In this document: piece after piece, positions 1-8,711 of the stretch | Position numbering within the stretch: the stretch's first letter is position 1 | Layout: every line of letters starts with the position of its first letter | From: UBA11957 sp963603285 | GTDB taxonomy: Bacteria; Bacillota; Clostridia; Lachnospirales; Lachnospiraceae | Length of the DNA: 24,852 nucleotides | Direction of reading: 5' to 3' | Assembly (NCBI GenBank): GCA_963603285.1 | Contig: CAVCMG010000041.1 | Coordinates: 1 to 24,852, forward strand | Notes under the pieces: generated by a model | Told to the model about the DNA's origin: nothing | Databases searched by the model: none | The model's input: the letters and a program-made list of their open reading frames with translations, nothing else | Made by a program: the position numbers and the translations under genes

Positions 1-47
1 TTATTTGCTATGCCCTTTATTTCTTGGTTGAATTCTACTAATTTGTT

Positions 48-746
48 TCAAACTTTTACCTCAAATTTATAGCCGATACCCCATACGGTAGCGATCGACC
101 AGACATCGCTGTCTTTGATCTTTTCACGCAGACGCTTGATATGGACATCGACGGTGCGGGTATCACCGATGTATTCGTAGCCCCAGATATGGTCCAGCAG
201 CTGCTCACGGGTGAAGACCTGATTCGGTGAGGAGGCCAGAAAGTATAAAAGCTCCAGCTCCTTCGGCGGCATATCCACGGAATGACCTTTATAGGTTACG
301 GAATAGTTAGTCTGGTTGATAACCAGATCCGGGTATTCCACGTATTTGGTATTGGCGTCCAGCGCCGGTTTGTTTGGCTTGAAACGGCGCAGCACAGCTT
401 TAACACGTGCCACCAGCTCCTTGGAGTCAAAGGGCTTGATCATATAATCGTCGGCACCAAGCTCAAGCCCCAGTACCTTGTCAAAGATTTCGCCCTTGGC
501 GGAGAGCATGATGATCGGTACATCAGAGGTATGGCGGATTTCCCGGCATACCTGATAGCCGTCGATGCCCGGCAGCATCAGATCCAGAAGGATCAGGTTC
601 GGCTGCCAGCTTTCAAAGGCTTTTAAGGCGGATTCCCCGTCGTTTTCAATGCGGGTATCATAACATTCCTTCATCAGATAGAGGGAAATCAGCTCCGCAA
701 TATTGTTGTCATCATCCACGATCAGGATTTTCGGTTTGCTTGTCAT
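48..746 (-). CDS. OmpR/PhoB-family response regulator
   Basis: This is a 232-residue two-component response regulator, presumably a cytoplasmic transcription factor activated by phosphorylation from a partner histidine kinase. The receiver domain covers about residues 5-118, with the acidic pair near D11-D13, the phospho-acceptor D55 in LLDLMLPG, S82 in the switch position and K104 in the KPF motif. The C-terminal winged helix of OmpR type covers about 130-230 and includes PPKELELLYFLA and DTRTVDVHIKRLREKI. The ATG follows an AGGGGGAAG ribosome site that overlaps the mutS2 stop codon 12 bases upstream, so the two genes are probably co-transcribed and translationally coupled. No kinase gene is in the window; it may lie just beyond the left edge. 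The 47 bases between its stop and the window edge hold no supportable gene. The family is certain, but the regulated genes and signal are unknown. Confidence 0.93.
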   Translation of the reverse strand: MTSKPKILIVDDDNNIAELISLYLMKECYDTRIENDGESALKAFESWQPNLILLDLMLPGIDGYQVCREIRHTSDVPIIMLSAKGEIFDKVLGLELGADDYMIKPFDSKELVARVKAVLRRFKPNKPALDANTKYVEYPDLVINQTNYSVTYKGHSVDMPPKELELLYFLASSPNQVFTREQLLDHIWGYEYIGDTRTVDVHIKRLREKIKDSDVWSIATVWGIGYKFEVKV

Positions 747-758
747 CGCATCTTCCCC

Positions 759-3140
759 CTATTTCTTAAATTCTACGATAGTTACACCGGCGTCACCCTC
801 GCCGAAGGCTGCCAGATGGAAATTGTCAACGATTTTCAGACGGCGCAGATAATTGTGTACGCCCTTTCTTAAAGCGCCGGTACCTTTGCCGTGTACGATG
901 CGCACACTCGGCAGATGGGCAATATAGGCGTCGTCCAGATACTTGTCCAGCTCGGCGATGGCTTCATCTACGGTCTTGCCGAGCAGATTGATCTCGATGC
1001 CGACGGAAGCGGATTTGTTCATCTTGATCTTGCCGTGGCTGGTGCGGGAGAGCTTTTCGGACTGGATGACCGGCTCATCGATCAGCCGCAGGTCGGAAAT
1101 ATTGACCTTGGAGCGGATAATACCCATCTGAACGAACAGATTGCCCTTCTGGTCGGGCATGGAGCTTACCGTACCCTTTAAATTCATGCTGAGTACCTTG
1201 ACCATATCGCCAAGATGCAGCTTTTTCGGATCGGGCGCCTGTCCCGGAGCCGGAGCGGCATTTTTCATGCTCATGCCCTTTTCGGCTTTGTTCATCTTCT
1301 GGCGCAGGGCGGTACGTTTCTGTTCCATTTCCCGGGTGGAGATGGCTTCCTTGCCAAATTTCTGAAAATCCTTCATGGTCTGATCGGCGTACTCCTTGGC
1401 CTCCCGCAGGATGGCATGGGCCTGTTCGTTGGCCTCGCGGATGATGCGGTCCTTCTGGGTATCGAGACGATCCTGACGGTTTTCCAGCTTCTCCTTTAAC
1501 TCCTGCACCTCGCGGCGGGTCTGCTCCAGCTCCTGTTTTTCCTTTTCGACAGCGATACGTCTGGCTTCCAGCGTTGAGATGACATCCTCGAAGGATTCTG
1601 CTTCGGCACTGATCTGCTCCTTCGCCTTGTCGATGATATAGTCCGGCACGCCCAGCTTGGAAGAGATTGCAAAGGCGTTACTCTTGCCGGGAACACCGAT
1701 CAGCAGGCGGTAAGTCGGCTGCAGCGTTTCCACGCTGAATTCGCAGCTGGCATTTTCTACACCCGGCGTCTGCAGGGCATAGACCTTCAATTCGCTGTAA
1801 TGGGTCGTGGCCATCGAGCGGATGCCCTTTTCGTGTAAGAAGGACAGGATCGCGATCGCCAGTGCAGCGCCCTCGGTCGGATCCGTACCGGCGCCAAGCT
1901 CATCGAACAGGACAAGGGATTTCCGGTCGGCCTTTTCCAGGAATGTGACGATATTGGTCATATGGGAGGAGAAGGTACTTAACGACTGTTCAATACTCTG
2001 TTCATCGCCGATATCGGCGTAAACCTCTTCAAATACAGATAATTCGCTGCGGTCCAGCGTCGGGATATGTAAGCCCGACTGGCCCATCAGGGTGAGCAGA
2101 CCGACGGTTTTTAAGGAGACGGTCTTACCACCGGTATTCGGACCGGTGACGATCAGCAGGTCGAATGTATCGCCCAGCTCAATATCAATGGGAACCACCT
2201 TTTTCTTATCAATCAGCGGATGGCGGGCGCTGCGCAGACGGATGCGGCCTTCTGTATTAAAGACCGGTTCGGTAGCGTTTTGCTTCATCGCCAGAGAGGC
2301 GCGGGCAAAGATAAAATCGAGCTCGGCCATAACGGTCAGATCGTCGAGGATCTCGTCGAGATGCTGCGCTGTCTCGTTGGAAAGACGGGCAAGGATGGCT
2401 TCAATCTCTGCCTGCTCCTTTAATTCCAGCTCACGAAGCTCGTTATTGAGCTTGACAACGGCGGACGGCTCGACAAACAGCGTGGAACCGGTGGCGGACT
2501 GATCGTGGATCATGCCGGGCACCTGGCTCTTGTATTCGGCCTTGACCGGTACGCAGTAGCGGCCGTTACGCATGGTGACAACGGCGTCCTGCAGATAGGT
2601 GCGCAGCCCGGAATTGACCAGCGTATTTAAGTGGCTGTGTACCTTTTCATTGGTCAGCTTCATCTGGCGGCGGATGTCCTTTAAAGCGGCGGATGCGTCG
2701 TCGCTGATCTCTTCTTCGGAAATAATGCAGCGGTCGATCTCACCGGACAAAAGCGTCAGTGGTTCGAGACGGTCAAAGAAATCGTCAAGGGAATCCTTCG
2801 GTGTATCCGCAGTGTCGTGACGGCCAAAGGCTTTGACGTAGGCGGTATTTCGGAGAAGCTTGGCTACACTTAAAAGCTCGCCTGTGCCAAGCACACTGCC
2901 GATTTCCAGACGCTTTAAGGAAGCGCGGATATCGACAACGCCGGAGAAGGACAGATTGCCCTTTTTAAACAGGCGTGAAAGGGCGTCCCTGGTCTGTGTC
3001 TGCTTGTGACGGATCGTTTCCAGATCGGTAAAAGGCCGTAACTGCTTACAGGCCTGCTTCCCCAGAACAGAACCGGCCTCCGCCGTCAGCTGCTCCAGGA
3101 TCTTATCAAATTCCAGTGTATGGATTGCTTTTTTGTTCAT
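759..3140 (-). CDS. mutS2: MutS2 family ATPase with C-terminal Smr domain
   Basis: The 793-residue product is MutS2, a MutS-related ATPase with no part in mismatch repair. Family members suppress recombination or split collided ribosomes. Walker A is GPNTGGKT at 333-340, Walker B is LVLFDELGAGTD with D413-E414, and a long charged coiled coil lies at about 490-620. The C-terminal Smr domain covers about 715-793 and includes VHGKGTGALR with H750. The Smr motif that is usually LDLR reads INLL here, so nuclease activity is doubtful. I chose the ATG at 3140 because GGGAGG sits 6-12 bases upstream and the length fits the family (about 785-795). A longer reading to 3215 would add 25 residues without family resemblance. 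The OmpR-type regulator gene follows 12 bases downstream. Confidence 0.96.
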   Translation of the reverse strand: MNKKAIHTLEFDKILEQLTAEAGSVLGKQACKQLRPFTDLETIRHKQTQTRDALSRLFKKGNLSFSGVVDIRASLKRLEIGSVLGTGELLSVAKLLRNTAYVKAFGRHDTADTPKDSLDDFFDRLEPLTLLSGEIDRCIISEEEISDDASAALKDIRRQMKLTNEKVHSHLNTLVNSGLRTYLQDAVVTMRNGRYCVPVKAEYKSQVPGMIHDQSATGSTLFVEPSAVVKLNNELRELELKEQAEIEAILARLSNETAQHLDEILDDLTVMAELDFIFARASLAMKQNATEPVFNTEGRIRLRSARHPLIDKKKVVPIDIELGDTFDLLIVTGPNTGGKTVSLKTVGLLTLMGQSGLHIPTLDRSELSVFEEVYADIGDEQSIEQSLSTFSSHMTNIVTFLEKADRKSLVLFDELGAGTDPTEGAALAIAILSFLHEKGIRSMATTHYSELKVYALQTPGVENASCEFSVETLQPTYRLLIGVPGKSNAFAISSKLGVPDYIIDKAKEQISAEAESFEDVISTLEARRIAVEKEKQELEQTRREVQELKEKLENRQDRLDTQKDRIIREANEQAHAILREAKEYADQTMKDFQKFGKEAISTREMEQKRTALRQKMNKAEKGMSMKNAAPAPGQAPDPKKLHLGDMVKVLSMNLKGTVSSMPDQKGNLFVQMGIIRSKVNISDLRLIDEPVIQSEKLSRTSHGKIKMNKSASVGIEINLLGKTVDEAIAELDKYLDDAYIAHLPSVRIVHGKGTGALRKGVHNYLRRLKIVDNFHLAAFGEGDAGVTIVEFKK

Positions 3141-3213
3141 GTAATTCCTCCCGTGGGAAGCCTCCCACATATTCTTTATCTGTACCTGAGAATAAAGAAT
3201 AAATTTCCAGACC

Positions 3214-3242
3214 ATTATACAGGAAATGGCCGGTATTTGCCA
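3214..3242 (-). promoter_or_regulatory. Probable mutS2 promoter
   Basis: On the minus strand a perfect TATAAT -10 box lies at 3214-3219, and a weak -35 box TGGCAA lies 17 bases upstream at 3237-3242. Transcription would start near 3207 and leave a leader of roughly 67 bases before the mutS2 ATG. The region between the araC-type stop and mutS2 is only 167 bases and shows no clear terminator. Confidence 0.5.
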
Positions 3243-3307
3243 GCCACATTCTGTACATCGTTATCTGAAAGTGTAAAATACAGGCTGCATCGGATACCTG
3301 GACAGAT

Positions 3308-4291
3308 TCAGTTTTTCTGCCGGAATTCGGACGGTGTCATGCCATAGTATTTTTTTATTAAGCTGTAGAAGTTGCAGGGCTGTTTGAAACCGAGGACCTC
3401 TGAGATCTCAGAAACAGACATACTGCTGTTGAGCAGATAATTTGTAGCATGACTCAGTTTGATCTGTTCCAGAACATAGCGGAAGCTCTTACCGGTATGC
3501 TTTTTTATATATGCGGACAGATAATTTGGTGTAAAGTGTAAATAGTCAGCCGTAGATTCTAAGGTTGCTGTAGCATAATGGATACTCATGTACTGATAAA
3601 ATGCGATCAGCTTGGCATCTACTTTGTTTTTAAAGATATCTGTAGAGCGGATTTTTTCATTTTCCCTGTTGGTCAGTGAAAAAAGAATGATCAGCAGACT
3701 GACGATCACGGTTTCATGGTAGTTTTCTTTGCCCATGTATTCGTTAATGATTCTGTATACGGTGTCTTTTATGGCGGAGTGAGGTCCGACAGGAAAAATC
3801 TGATAATTACTTTCCAGATCCTGGGACAGCATGTAATTCATAAAAAAACCGGTCATATTCTGTTCCGAACTCAGCAGTGTTAAAAAGGTAGAGTAGAACA
3901 GATTGTTTTTAATGAGGATGTTGACGATATAGTTGTCGTCATTTTCGATAGTCAGGCTGTGCTTGACCATGGGGTTCATAATACACATATCGCCTTCGTT
4001 CAGTACGACGGTGTGAAGATTGTTGATATTCTGTGTACATTTGCCCTTCATGACATAATTGATTTCAAAAAAATTGTGACGGTGCAGCCGGGTAATGGCT
4101 GTGTTGGCTGAGTACACATGCCGGTTAACAAAAATATTGGAGCCTTTATCGAAAATATTCTCCGTCAGAAAATCAAAGTCCGCACAGTGAACGAGGACAG
4201 AGTTATCCAGGGGTCTGGAAGTCGTGTATTTTTTTAACTCATATAATACCTGATCAATGTTTAAGCCATCGGTAGTGTCAGTCTGTTGCAT
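3308..4291 (-). CDS. AraC-family transcriptional regulator of the rhamnoside cassette
   Basis: The 327-residue protein is an AraC/XylS-family regulator. Its N-terminal half (about residues 50-140) has the cupin sensing-domain signature HRHNFFEINYVMKGKC followed by a predicted beta-barrel (GDMCIMNPMVKHSL). The C-terminal double helix-turn-helix occupies about 225-327, with ESTADYLHFTPNYLSAYIKK as the first helix pair, then SVSEISEVLGFKQPCNFYSL and the family ending YYGMTPSEFRQKN. It is transcribed divergently from the GPH symporter and rhamnosidase genes, so it probably activates them when a rhamnoside or rhamnose binds the cupin domain. GAAAGGATAG precedes the ATG. Its DNA is distinctly AT-rich (two sampled 60-base lines were 37% GC) compared with mutS2 (58% in one sampled line). 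The family is certain; the ligand is inferred from the neighbouring GH78 gene. Confidence 0.93.
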   Translation of the reverse strand: MQQTDTTDGLNIDQVLYELKKYTTSRPLDNSVLVHCADFDFLTENIFDKGSNIFVNRHVYSANTAITRLHRHNFFEINYVMKGKCTQNINNLHTVVLNEGDMCIMNPMVKHSLTIENDDNYIVNILIKNNLFYSTFLTLLSSEQNMTGFFMNYMLSQDLESNYQIFPVGPHSAIKDTVYRIINEYMGKENYHETVIVSLLIILFSLTNRENEKIRSTDIFKNKVDAKLIAFYQYMSIHYATATLESTADYLHFTPNYLSAYIKKHTGKSFRYVLEQIKLSHATNYLLNSSMSVSEISEVLGFKQPCNFYSLIKKYYGMTPSEFRQKN

Positions 4292-4339
4292 TTGGCTATC
4301 CTTTCTATGGTATTTTGAAAATCGTAAGTTTCGATAGTA

Positions 4340-4368
4340 AATATATCATAAATTGATATTTTTATCAA
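4340..4368 (-). promoter_or_regulatory. Promoter of the AraC-family gene
   Basis: On the minus strand TTGATA (4363-4368) and TATATT (4340-4345) are separated by exactly 17 bases, a good sigma-A promoter for the araC-type gene. The -35 box is one arm of the palindrome at 4353-4368, so a protein bound there would block it; this suggests autorepression. Confidence 0.6.
4353..4368. promoter_or_regulatory. Candidate operator palindrome TTGAT-N6-ATCAA
   Basis: A perfect 16-base inverted repeat, TTGATATTTTTATCAA, lies in the divergent intergenic region and covers the -35 box of the araC-type gene. It shares the half-sites TTGAT and ATCAA with a second palindrome about 41 bases away, centre to centre. 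This is seen directly; binding is inferred. Confidence 0.4.
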
Positions 4369-4395
4369 ACCAATGGGATGCTATATTGACAATAG

Positions 4396-4407
4396 TTGAT
4401 GCATCAA
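4396..4407. promoter_or_regulatory. Candidate operator palindrome TTGATGCATCAA
   Basis: A perfect 12-base palindrome, TTGATGCATCAA, lies 47-58 bases before the symporter ATG and just after a TTGACA (4386-4391) that could serve as its -35 box. No good -10 box follows at normal spacing; a weak alternative is TTGATG with AACAAT at 4418-4423. A weak core promoter would fit activator dependence. Confidence 0.4.
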
Positions 4408-4453
4408 AAAGAAACGTAACAATAAAAAAGCAATGTAATTGGAGGAAAGTGAA

Positions 4454-5794
4454 ATGCCAAAGCGAAAAATAGTGGGGTATGGTGTCAGCTCCCTGGGAAA
4501 AGACTTATGCAACATCGTAATCAGCACGTATCTGATGTTATTCTACACAAATATTTTAGGAATCTCTGCTTTTGCAGGTGGAATGATCATGATGGGAACC
4601 AAAATCTGGGATGCCATCAATGATCCGATGATGGGTGTTATTGCGGATAATACTCGTACGAGATGGGGAAAATACCGTCCGTATATCTTATTCGTTCCGC
4701 CGCTTCTGGCAATCTTTGGTGTTCTTGTATTTATTCCGGTGAACTTTTCAAACGTAGGAAAGGTAACCTGGGCAGCTGTAACTTATGTCATTATGAGTAT
4801 GCTTTCTACTGCGTTTAATATTCCGGTTCTTAGCTTAATGCCGACACTGACCAAAGACCCGAAAGAAAGAGGCGAGCTTGCAACCTGCCAGACATTCTTT
4901 ACAACAATGGCTGTAGTTCTGGGAAGTACTTTTGTATATCCGGTAATCAAACTGCTGGGCGGTGGAAGCGAGACATCTAATCTTGCAAAAGGTTATCCGT
5001 GGGCAATGGTAATTGCCGGACTGATCCTGATCGTAACAGGATGGACGACCTTTGCTTCCACAAAAGAGGTCATAGATACAACAGTCAGAGAAAATCTTAC
5101 GTTTGGCGAGAGATGTAAGGCATTACTCCATAAGCCATTTTTAGCAGTTGAAGGAATCAACCTGCTGTTTACTCTCGGTATGTCTGTTGGAAATGCAATG
5201 GGCAGCTACTATGTGCTTTATGTGCTGGGTAATGAAAGCCTGATGTCTGTTTATATGTTTGTTATGACAATTGCCATGACAGCCGTTACACTGATAATTC
5301 CTTCCGTGCTCAAGTTTATGTCGCGGGAAAAAGCCCTGGTTCTTTTCCTTGGTTTATCGTCAGCTGCAAACCTGATCATGTATTTCTTTGGCGGAAACAA
5401 TGTGATCCTGATTTTGGTTCTTACCTTTATTTCCAGCGCCAGCGCATTTGCTCCGGCAGTCATCGTTACCATTATGCTTACTGATGTTTCGGACTACACC
5501 GTATACAGGAGCGGTCAGAGAGTAGATGGTCTGATGTATGCCATGAATAATCTTACGGCAAAGATCGCACAGGCTGTAAACAGTGGTTTATTAGGTGTTC
5601 TTCTTTCTGTATGCGGATTTGATGCGGCTCTTGGCTTACAGCAGTCAGCCGCTACGGTATCCGGACTGAATTTCATGCGTTACATCTATCCGATCATTCC
5701 GTTTGTCGGAGCTATCATCTGCGCTTTGATCTATCCGTTGAAGGGCAAGGCACTGGATGACATGAGAAAGTCTGTGCAGATCAAAGAAAATTAA
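4454..5794 (+). CDS. GPH-family sugar:cation symporter (MelB-like MFS)
   Basis: The product is a 446-residue inner-membrane transporter of the glycoside-pentoside-hexuronide:cation symporter family, related to MelB. The family signature near the N-terminus is clear: GTKIWDAINDPMMGVIADNT followed by RTRWGKYRPYIL, which includes the cation-site aspartates of helix 2 and the loop arginines. About 12 hydrophobic segments follow the MFS pattern. The ATG at 4454 lies after an excellent GGAGGAAA site (4441-4448); an in-frame TTG at 4439 would start inside that ribosome site and is rejected. The gene is divergent from the AraC regulator and only 35 bases before the GH78 gene, so it most likely imports a rhamnosylated sugar or plant glycoside that the cytoplasmic rhamnosidase then splits. 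The substrate is inferred from context only. Confidence 0.92.
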   Translation: MPKRKIVGYGVSSLGKDLCNIVISTYLMLFYTNILGISAFAGGMIMMGTKIWDAINDPMMGVIADNTRTRWGKYRPYILFVPPLLAIFGVLVFIPVNFSNVGKVTWAAVTYVIMSMLSTAFNIPVLSLMPTLTKDPKERGELATCQTFFTTMAVVLGSTFVYPVIKLLGGGSETSNLAKGYPWAMVIAGLILIVTGWTTFASTKEVIDTTVRENLTFGERCKALLHKPFLAVEGINLLFTLGMSVGNAMGSYYVLYVLGNESLMSVYMFVMTIAMTAVTLIIPSVLKFMSREKALVLFLGLSSAANLIMYFFGGNNVILILVLTFISSASAFAPAVIVTIMLTDVSDYTVYRSGQRVDGLMYAMNNLTAKIAQAVNSGLLGVLLSVCGFDAALGLQQSAATVSGLNFMRYIYPIIPFVGAIICALIYPLKGKALDDMRKSVQIKEN

Positions 5795-5829
5795 AAAATA
5801 TGCTCGATTTGAAGAGAGGACGTAAAAAT

Positions 5830-8619
5830 ATGAGCATTTATGCAAAAAACTTACAATGTGAATATAAAAAAGAACCGGTTATAGACACAAAAAGTGTCCG
5901 TTTTAACTGGCAGGTAGCCGTTGAAAATGAAGAGGAGACCATGGCGGTCTTTCAAAAGGCCTACCAGATAACAATTTCTGAGATTTCCTCGGGGAAAAAG
6001 ATCTTTGATTCCGGTATAGTGGAAAGCTCTGATGTCTGGTGTGATACGGAGGATCTTGACGTAAAGAGTGACAGGGATTATTCGTGGAGCATCCGGCTGT
6101 GGGATCACAGTGGCAAACAGGGAAGAGCAGAAAACAGTATATTCTCGACGGGTATACTGTACAGAGAAGACTGGCATGCAAAGTGGATCGAACCGGAGCA
6201 GAAGCCCGCGCAGAACTGCCTGGATATCAGCATGGAGGAAATGTTTGAACAGGCTTCGAATGGCGGCGTAAAATTTGACTATACCAGGATCAATCCGTGT
6301 AAATTTTTAAGAAAAGAATTTACAATAGAAAAATCAGTAAAACGAGCCCGGGTCTATGCTACGGCCCATGGTTTGTACCGGCTGGAAATCAATGGACACT
6401 GTCTTAATCCGGATGAACTGGCACCTGGAAATTCCACCTATGAAAAGATGCTTCCATACCAGACATATGATGTTTCTGGCTTCCTTAAAGCCGGTGTCAA
6501 TGGTATCGGTATCGTGTTAGCGGACGGGTGGTATGCAGGCCATATAGGGTGTACCGGCGACAGTTGTCAGTATGGGGATATGCTTGCGGCTTTTCTGCAG
6601 CTTAATATTACCTATGAAGATGGAGCAGAAGACTGTATCTGTACCGATGATACGTTCCGGTCTTCTGAGGGGCCGCTTGTGTATTCGGATATTTTTCTGG
6701 GAGAAAAATATGATGCCGGAGCAGAGATCAACGGCTGGAGTGAAGCCGGTTACCCGGATACAGACTGGGAAAAGGTACATGTCGTTGATTATTCTTTGGA
6801 GAATTTAACCGCACAAAGCGATGAGAAGGCAGGATGTATTGCAGAAATACCGGCTGTTTCTGTACTGAAAACACCAAAAGGGGAAACTGTGGTGGACTTT
6901 GGTCAGGTTATTGCGGGCCGCGTAGCTCTGAAGGTTTCCGGTGAGGCCGGAACCGAGATTACATTGGAACATTCAGAAACACTTGACGAAAATGGTAATT
7001 TTTTTATCAATATTACCGGAATATTTAAAGACCAGACAGACCATTACATTTTAAAAGGAACAGGTGTTGAACACTATGAGCCCTGGTTTACGTACCATGG
7101 ATTCCGGTATGTCAGGATCACAGGTTATCCGGGGGCAGTACAGCCGGAAAACTTTACAGCCAGAGTTCTCAGTACAAAAATGGAGCAGGCCGGCAGTTTC
7201 TCCTGCTCAAATGAAAAATTAAACCGTTTGCAGAAAAATATATACTGGAGTCTGCGGGGAAATACATTGTCCATTCCCACCGACTGCCCACAGAGAGAAC
7301 GTGCGGGCTGGACGGGAGATGTGCAGGTCATAGCGCCTACCGCCTGCTATAACCTCAATGCGGTGTCTTTCTTCAGAAAGTATCTGAAAATGATTGCCGA
7401 TGAACAGCGGGATACCGGAGCCGTTCCTATTGTTATTCCGTTTATAAAAGCGTATCAAAAGGCTGCAACCACGGGACTTGGAGAACAGATTCTGCCGGAC
7501 AATGTTACGTCTGCCGGCTGGGGGGATGTATGTACCTTTTTACCCTGGTATTTATATGAAGCCTATGGAGACGTAAGAATACTGAAGGAAAGCTATCCGA
7601 CAATGAAGAAATGGCTGGCGTATATAGCTTCCATAGCAGAAAACTTTATTCCGCAGGATGTCAGGGATCCTTCACCGGAGGAGAAAGAACGGCAGAAATA
7701 TCTCTGGAACACAAATTTCCATTTTGGAGACTGGGTAACACCAAGTGTATGTATAGATCCGGAAACAGGAAATACAGATATGGAGCGCAGTGCCCGGATG
7801 ACCAATAGATATATTCCGACATTATTTTATGTTGCGTCTGCGGATATAACGGCAAGGGCGGCAAAGATCCTTGGAAATGATGCGGACTGCCAGTATTATG
7901 AGCAGCTTGCAGATAAGATAAGGAAAGCTTTTAATGAGGAATACATTGACAGCGAAGCTCATATGCCGGAACCTCTGCAGGGAATGTACGTCCTGGGACT
8001 CAAATTCAGGATGTTCACCCCTGAACAGGAAGAAAAGGCCGTGAAACATCTGACGGATCTGATCGTTCAAAACGATTATAAGCTGGATACAGGTTTTATG
8101 AGTGTGCCGCATCTGCTGGATATACTGTGTGCGTATGGCCGCGAGGATCTGGCGCTCAGGATCTTATATCAGGAGCAGTGTCCTTCCTGGCTTTATGAGG
8201 TAAATCACGGTGCAACAACGATCTGGGAGACCTGGGAAACGATCCATCCGGATGGAAGAGTTGAGAAGGATTCCATGAACCATTACGCTTTCGGCTGTGT
8301 GGGCAAGTGGATGTATGAGCAGCTGGCAGGAATCAGGGCCGTCACTCCGGGATTTAAAAAAATCCAGATAAAGCCGTTGAAAAATACGGGACTGGATTTT
8401 GTGAACGGCGCATATACATGTATTTATGGAAAAATCGTGGCGCAGACGGATTTTGTAAAGCAGGAAATGAACGTCGAGATTCCCTGCAATACGGAGGCAG
8501 TGGTATATGTCCCAGGACAGGATGTAAAGATTAATGGACTGCAGAAAACGGCATCGTATGAAGATGGCTATTCAGCAGTAAAGCTGCCCGGTGGCAGGTA
8601 TAAGATTACGTTTTGTTAA
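5830..8619 (+). CDS. Alpha-L-rhamnosidase, glycoside hydrolase family 78
   Basis: The 929-residue enzyme is a GH78 alpha-L-rhamnosidase that releases terminal L-rhamnose by an inverting mechanism. The active-site block DCPQRERAGWTGD starts at D485 and aligns residue for residue with the Bacillus RhaB site: D485, E490, W494 and D497 match D567, E572, W576 and D579. The proposed general base is E800 in GATTIWETWE, matching E841. N-terminal beta domains (about 1-350, with DWHAKWIEPE) precede the helical barrel (about 430-840) and a C-terminal beta domain. There is no signal peptide, so the enzyme is cytoplasmic and its substrate must be imported, presumably by the adjacent GPH symporter. I chose the ATG at 5830 because AGAGAGGA ends 9 bases upstream; an in-frame ATG at 5800 lacks a ribosome site. 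No terminator with a T-run was seen after it. Confidence 0.95.
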   Translation: MSIYAKNLQCEYKKEPVIDTKSVRFNWQVAVENEEETMAVFQKAYQITISEISSGKKIFDSGIVESSDVWCDTEDLDVKSDRDYSWSIRLWDHSGKQGRAENSIFSTGILYREDWHAKWIEPEQKPAQNCLDISMEEMFEQASNGGVKFDYTRINPCKFLRKEFTIEKSVKRARVYATAHGLYRLEINGHCLNPDELAPGNSTYEKMLPYQTYDVSGFLKAGVNGIGIVLADGWYAGHIGCTGDSCQYGDMLAAFLQLNITYEDGAEDCICTDDTFRSSEGPLVYSDIFLGEKYDAGAEINGWSEAGYPDTDWEKVHVVDYSLENLTAQSDEKAGCIAEIPAVSVLKTPKGETVVDFGQVIAGRVALKVSGEAGTEITLEHSETLDENGNFFINITGIFKDQTDHYILKGTGVEHYEPWFTYHGFRYVRITGYPGAVQPENFTARVLSTKMEQAGSFSCSNEKLNRLQKNIYWSLRGNTLSIPTDCPQRERAGWTGDVQVIAPTACYNLNAVSFFRKYLKMIADEQRDTGAVPIVIPFIKAYQKAATTGLGEQILPDNVTSAGWGDVCTFLPWYLYEAYGDVRILKESYPTMKKWLAYIASIAENFIPQDVRDPSPEEKERQKYLWNTNFHFGDWVTPSVCIDPETGNTDMERSARMTNRYIPTLFYVASADITARAAKILGNDADCQYYEQLADKIRKAFNEEYIDSEAHMPEPLQGMYVLGLKFRMFTPEQEEKAVKHLTDLIVQNDYKLDTGFMSVPHLLDILCAYGREDLALRILYQEQCPSWLYEVNHGATTIWETWETIHPDGRVEKDSMNHYAFGCVGKWMYEQLAGIRAVTPGFKKIQIKPLKNTGLDFVNGAYTCIYGKIVAQTDFVKQEMNVEIPCNTEAVVYVPGQDVKINGLQKTASYEDGYSAVKLPGGRYKITFC

Positions 8620-8711
8620 AGACAGCCGTCTGCAGGCAGGAAATCTCCGACAAAAGGTAAAGTTCGTGCTTCATTCATAAAAAGTTCATATATGTCTGGT
8701 AGACTATTGCC

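Noticed and set aside
1..51. A 16-codon minus-strand frame starting at a TTG that overlaps the response-regulator stop
   Set aside because: It closes at the window edge after 16 codons, resembles no known kinase start and has no separate support.
4405..4425. A cre-like site (AAGAAACGTAACAA) before the symporter gene
   Set aside because: It has three mismatches to the consensus, including both leading bases, which is too weak to report as a feature.
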